From positions 37,189,385 to 37,253,384 of the forward strand of contig NC_088295.1 of the NCBI RefSeq assembly GCF_032854445.1: a DNA stretch of 64,000 nucleotides. Reading direction: 5' to 3'. The DNA comes from Liolophura sinensis (taxonomy: Eukaryota; Mollusca; Polyplacophora; Chitonida; Chitonidae). The notes beneath the pieces were generated by a model. The model did no database searches. It saw only the letters and a program-made list of their open reading frames with translations, and was not told the DNA's origin. Below, piece by piece: positions 60,758 through 64,000 of the stretch (the first letter of the stretch is position 1; each line of letters starts with the position of its first letter). A program made the translations under genes and the position numbers.

Positions 60758-63540
60758 ACAATTTTTATAGTCATAAGGGATAACATTAACCTTTGTACAA
60801 ACCATACCTTCCTTTCCATCAGCAAATGATATTCAACAACAAAGCAATGACATGTAGACCTACATATAAAATCTTTAATTTTCATGTCTTCTTTTTAAAG
60901 TCTTAAACTGTCCATTGGTGTTCAGATTGTGCCATACATAATGGGGGTTCACAGTACTAATATAATTTACAGTGTAGTAAGGCAGAACAAATATCTGAGA
61001 TTGTTTCTTGAAAATATCAAATAAGACATATATTATAATGTTATTACAAATGCTTGTATACAAAAAACCATAAGGAAATATTTTCCAAGTTGATCGTTAC
61101 CTGTGTCTGTTTTATTTTTTAAACATCTAATGCTGTTTCTTTTTTTTATTTGAGATGTTTTTTTTATTTGTTAAGTTTTTGTACAGATGTATTTTTGCAA
61201 TGCTAGATGTCTTTACATATCTTTTAGTGAAATCTGTTGTTTTCAGCAGGCCAGTGTACCTCTAATTCATGAACATTTATTTAGTTCTGTCTGTTATATG
61301 TGCTTGAATGTTTGTATACAACGATTTTGAACTACCGATGTGTATATACTCCCTTCAGTCTGGTGATACGCATGTTTCACAAAACTGACATATTTATTTT
61401 GGCATACACTTAATACTGGAGTCTTTGTACTCAGCTGTCACCAAGCCTAAATCAACCAACTCAATTTAACCATAGAAAAAAAAAACAGTGCATTAAACAC
61501 TTGTATGTATATATACGGTAAACAACATTAAATTTAGCCCATGACTATGTAGCACATGTTGCCAGTTCTAAAGATTCATTAAGAATGCAATTTTCGCAGT
61601 GAAATTTTAGATTATTTACCAGTTATATACATTATTGTCACACAGCTCTCTCTTCAATGGTCAGGCAGCCTGTTTTTTACAAAGTCTATACAGTATCAGA
61701 AGTGAGAGACATGTAAATCCAGATACCCCAAGGCCTACTTATAGAACAGTGCTTATTTAAAGCTAACATGTGTGTAACTATGACAATTTTAGAAAACATG
61801 TAGCTGTGCATAAAGTACATCTACATCACCATTTCTAATCTGAGCTCCCAGAATGTGACAATTTAGTAAAAAGTGTTTTCCACCCCAAGCTATAAAGTAC
61901 ATGTATGTAAGTCAGCTTAGGATAGGCTTATACATACACACAAAAATTATCTCTATAAAGTTGGTGTATATACAGGTAAATGTATGTAAATACAGTACAC
62001 AATTAGAAGATGTGCCAGGCCGACTATGATCTCTCTGATTTACCTCAGCTATGCACTCTAAGTAAAGGATAACATCATATAATGTACTTAAAACTTACAG
62101 GAATGTGACAGTTTGAAGAAAGCTGATGGAAGATTCCAATATTTCTGTGAAATTACCTCTGATCCATTCACATGGCATTTTTGTTTGAATTTTCGAATTG
62201 GTTCACATCATGTTTGTAATGACAATCCACACTGTATACAATGGACACATAGCTCCATTGAATCAATCAATTCTTGGCCATGTATGGCCATGTATTTGTG
62301 ATGTGTGATAACACAAACTTAAATTTCATGTTATTCAGTGACTGAACTCTACAAGTAAGTGAACTTTTGCCCAAGCACATCTTTTCCATTACTAACTGTC
62401 TCATCTGTGTGTCTTGACATTTAATAGGCTATCCACATATAGTATGATTGAACATCAACAATAACTTGTGAAAAGAAATTGTTAGAGATGTGTTTTCTTT
62501 TATTTTGCAGAGGTTATTAAAATTGTACTTTTGAGTGGTTTCTTGAACATGAGTGACCAATGCTATCTGCAGAACTAATTTTCAGATGTCAAATTTCGTG
62601 ACTTCTTCTTGTCTTTACAACTAGAGCAGAACATTATCAAAAACCAGTCACATTGCTTTGAAATTTAGTTATGCCCCTTCTTGTGATGTACTATTGGTTT
62701 TTCATGTGAACCGTGTACTTGATGAATTTAACTATATTTAAAGTATTTAACACAGTATGATTCTGTGTATGTCTACCATTTTATTGGTAAACTATCATAT
62801 TTTTGTTTAATTTACTTGTTAGTTTTAATACAACTTGTTTAGTTTGGGCGGCCAACAGTTTGGGAGCCCAAAAGTTTTTCAGAACGACACTCTAGATATG
62901 GGCCTGGGTGGGTGGGAAATGCAAGGTTTCCATTAACTGGTACAAAGTAAGCACTGTAGGCATCGTCCTTGGGGACGGTATTGTCACTTATATCTTTTGG
63001 TTGTACATGTCACTGCACAGGAACTTTTTGTTCCCACGACAAGTATACGTAGTCAGAACTCTGAACCACAAGAAAACAACTAAACGGCATGAAGTATTCT
63101 TTCATTTTGCCCTTGTCTTTATATTTAAATGAACTCACAACTGGTAACTTTCTGATATAGTCACCAAAACACCTCTGTGACTTGTGATGCACAAATGTGT
63201 TTAAATATAAATAATTACTACAGAATGTCCGGTATTTTGTTTTTATCATCGCTGCTTATTCCCAGAGCTGCTGTTGTGTGACTGCCTGTGCAAGTCATGC
63301 AGATACAAGTAGCAGTTTCCTGTGCAGAATGGGTAGTACAGTAGACAGACAAAAGCAGAGGGCAATATATATCCTGTAACATAGAAGACTTTTGGCGACA
63401 GCCTAGTATTTAGCACAGCTGTAGTGTTTTTTCCGTGGATACTTTTCTGTTTTCAACTTGAAAATATGCTCAAATCTACATCAAGTTTCAGGTATTACAC
63501 TGCACGAAATTTGGTGAATATTGTGTCACTGCCCAAGGTT
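60758..63540. other. Intergenic region downstream of the PDE5-like gene
   Basis: AT-rich, with no recognised gene or SINE. The only frame that drew attention is on the minus strand at 62839-63009, with no known similarity. Confidence 0.5.
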
Positions 63541-64000
63541 ACATAGTCCAAAGTTTAGCTGGACGTTCCTGCTTCGGTCATATGGACTTGCACGTGGACA
63601 ATTTCACAAAAAAACCCGGCTCGAACCCTAGCTTATTTTTGCTATCCACCGATTCCCTAAAACGCCCGAAATGCAGGATGTAAAATCCAGCATTGGTAAA
63701 CCATCTTTCAACAGTAATCCAGCCGCTTAAACTTTCGAATCGGACAACTCAAATCAACGTTTGCCATGTTTGGAATTTTTTTTATCTTCGGCCAGTGTGA
63801 TGGGCCGCGAAAATTTTATCCCTCCCAACATTTTGTTTACGAGGCATGCAATTCTTAAAGAGGATGTTGGGCAGGACATGTTTAGACAGATAAGTGCTCA
63901 GCTTTGTGTCTTTTTGTGTTTAGCTCGGATATGCTCATACAAATGTCCTATGGCCAATAAACGACGATTACGTGTTTACACTAATCGTGTTTAGCAATTA
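63541..64000. promoter_or_regulatory. CpG-rich patch, possible promoter side of the next gene
   Basis: About 20 CpG dinucleotides in 460 bases, far above the surrounding intronic and intergenic sequence. Such CpG retention often marks an unmethylated promoter or first exon. A frame opens at 63761 but is not recognised, and direction cannot be decided. Confidence 0.3.

Overview
This is a eukaryotic, AT-rich, intron-dominated window. Its introns are kilobases long with canonical GT-AG ends, it carries tRNA-derived SINEs and minisatellites, CpG is scarce outside exons, and ACATGTA-type strings are very common. The two SINE families (one ending in 'gtaaaacaccaatcaaataaat', one ending in 'gttaaaccccaag' plus an (ACTC)n-like tail) resemble elements I associate with molluscs and other lophotrochozoans. 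I therefore infer a lophotrochozoan, most likely a mollusc. Species cannot be fixed from this sequence alone.

Two genes can be supported, both on the + strand. The first is the 3' two thirds of a PDE5-like cGMP phosphodiesterase. Seventeen coding exons between 9022 and 60194 join in phase into 600 residues: the last helix of GAF-A, the linker, a complete GAF-B with its NKxnFx3DE motif, the full PDE catalytic domain ([21 protein letters not shown]) and a Ser/Lys-rich tail. The exons for the N terminus and most of GAF-A are not visible and probably lie upstream of the window. The second gene is an intronless 468-residue tektin (closest to tektin-3) at 40269-41675. It is nested in the same orientation inside the 25.8-kb phosphodiesterase intron and has its own TATA-like box and two poly(A) signals.

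Layout: 1-9021 is upstream intron or flank. 9022-17672 holds exons e1-e2. 17673-43443 is the giant intron, with a 28-bp minisatellite, several SINEs, a possible 81-nt cassette exon at 24079, a CpG-dense patch near 25.3 kb, and the tektin gene. 43444-60194 is the compact 3' part with 15 exons. 60195-60757 is the 3' UTR, ending in AATAAA. 60758-64000 is intergenic, and the last 450 bases are CpG-rich like the promoter side of a neighbouring gene.

The most unusual signal is a set of tandem arrays sitting on or beside PDE exon boundaries between 48 and 59.3 kb. In the clearest case (51109-51715) a 69-bp unit has been copied nine times. Each unit contains the last 51 bases of the exon plus its 5' splice site, giving a ladder of candidate donors that are all in the same frame. 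An in-frame stop in unit 3 lets only the first two donors encode a full-length enzyme. A second, smaller array (about 36-bp unit, 54681-54875) repeats the exon end that follows the catalytic HDLDHRG motif. Three further arrays lie within about 140 bases of exons.
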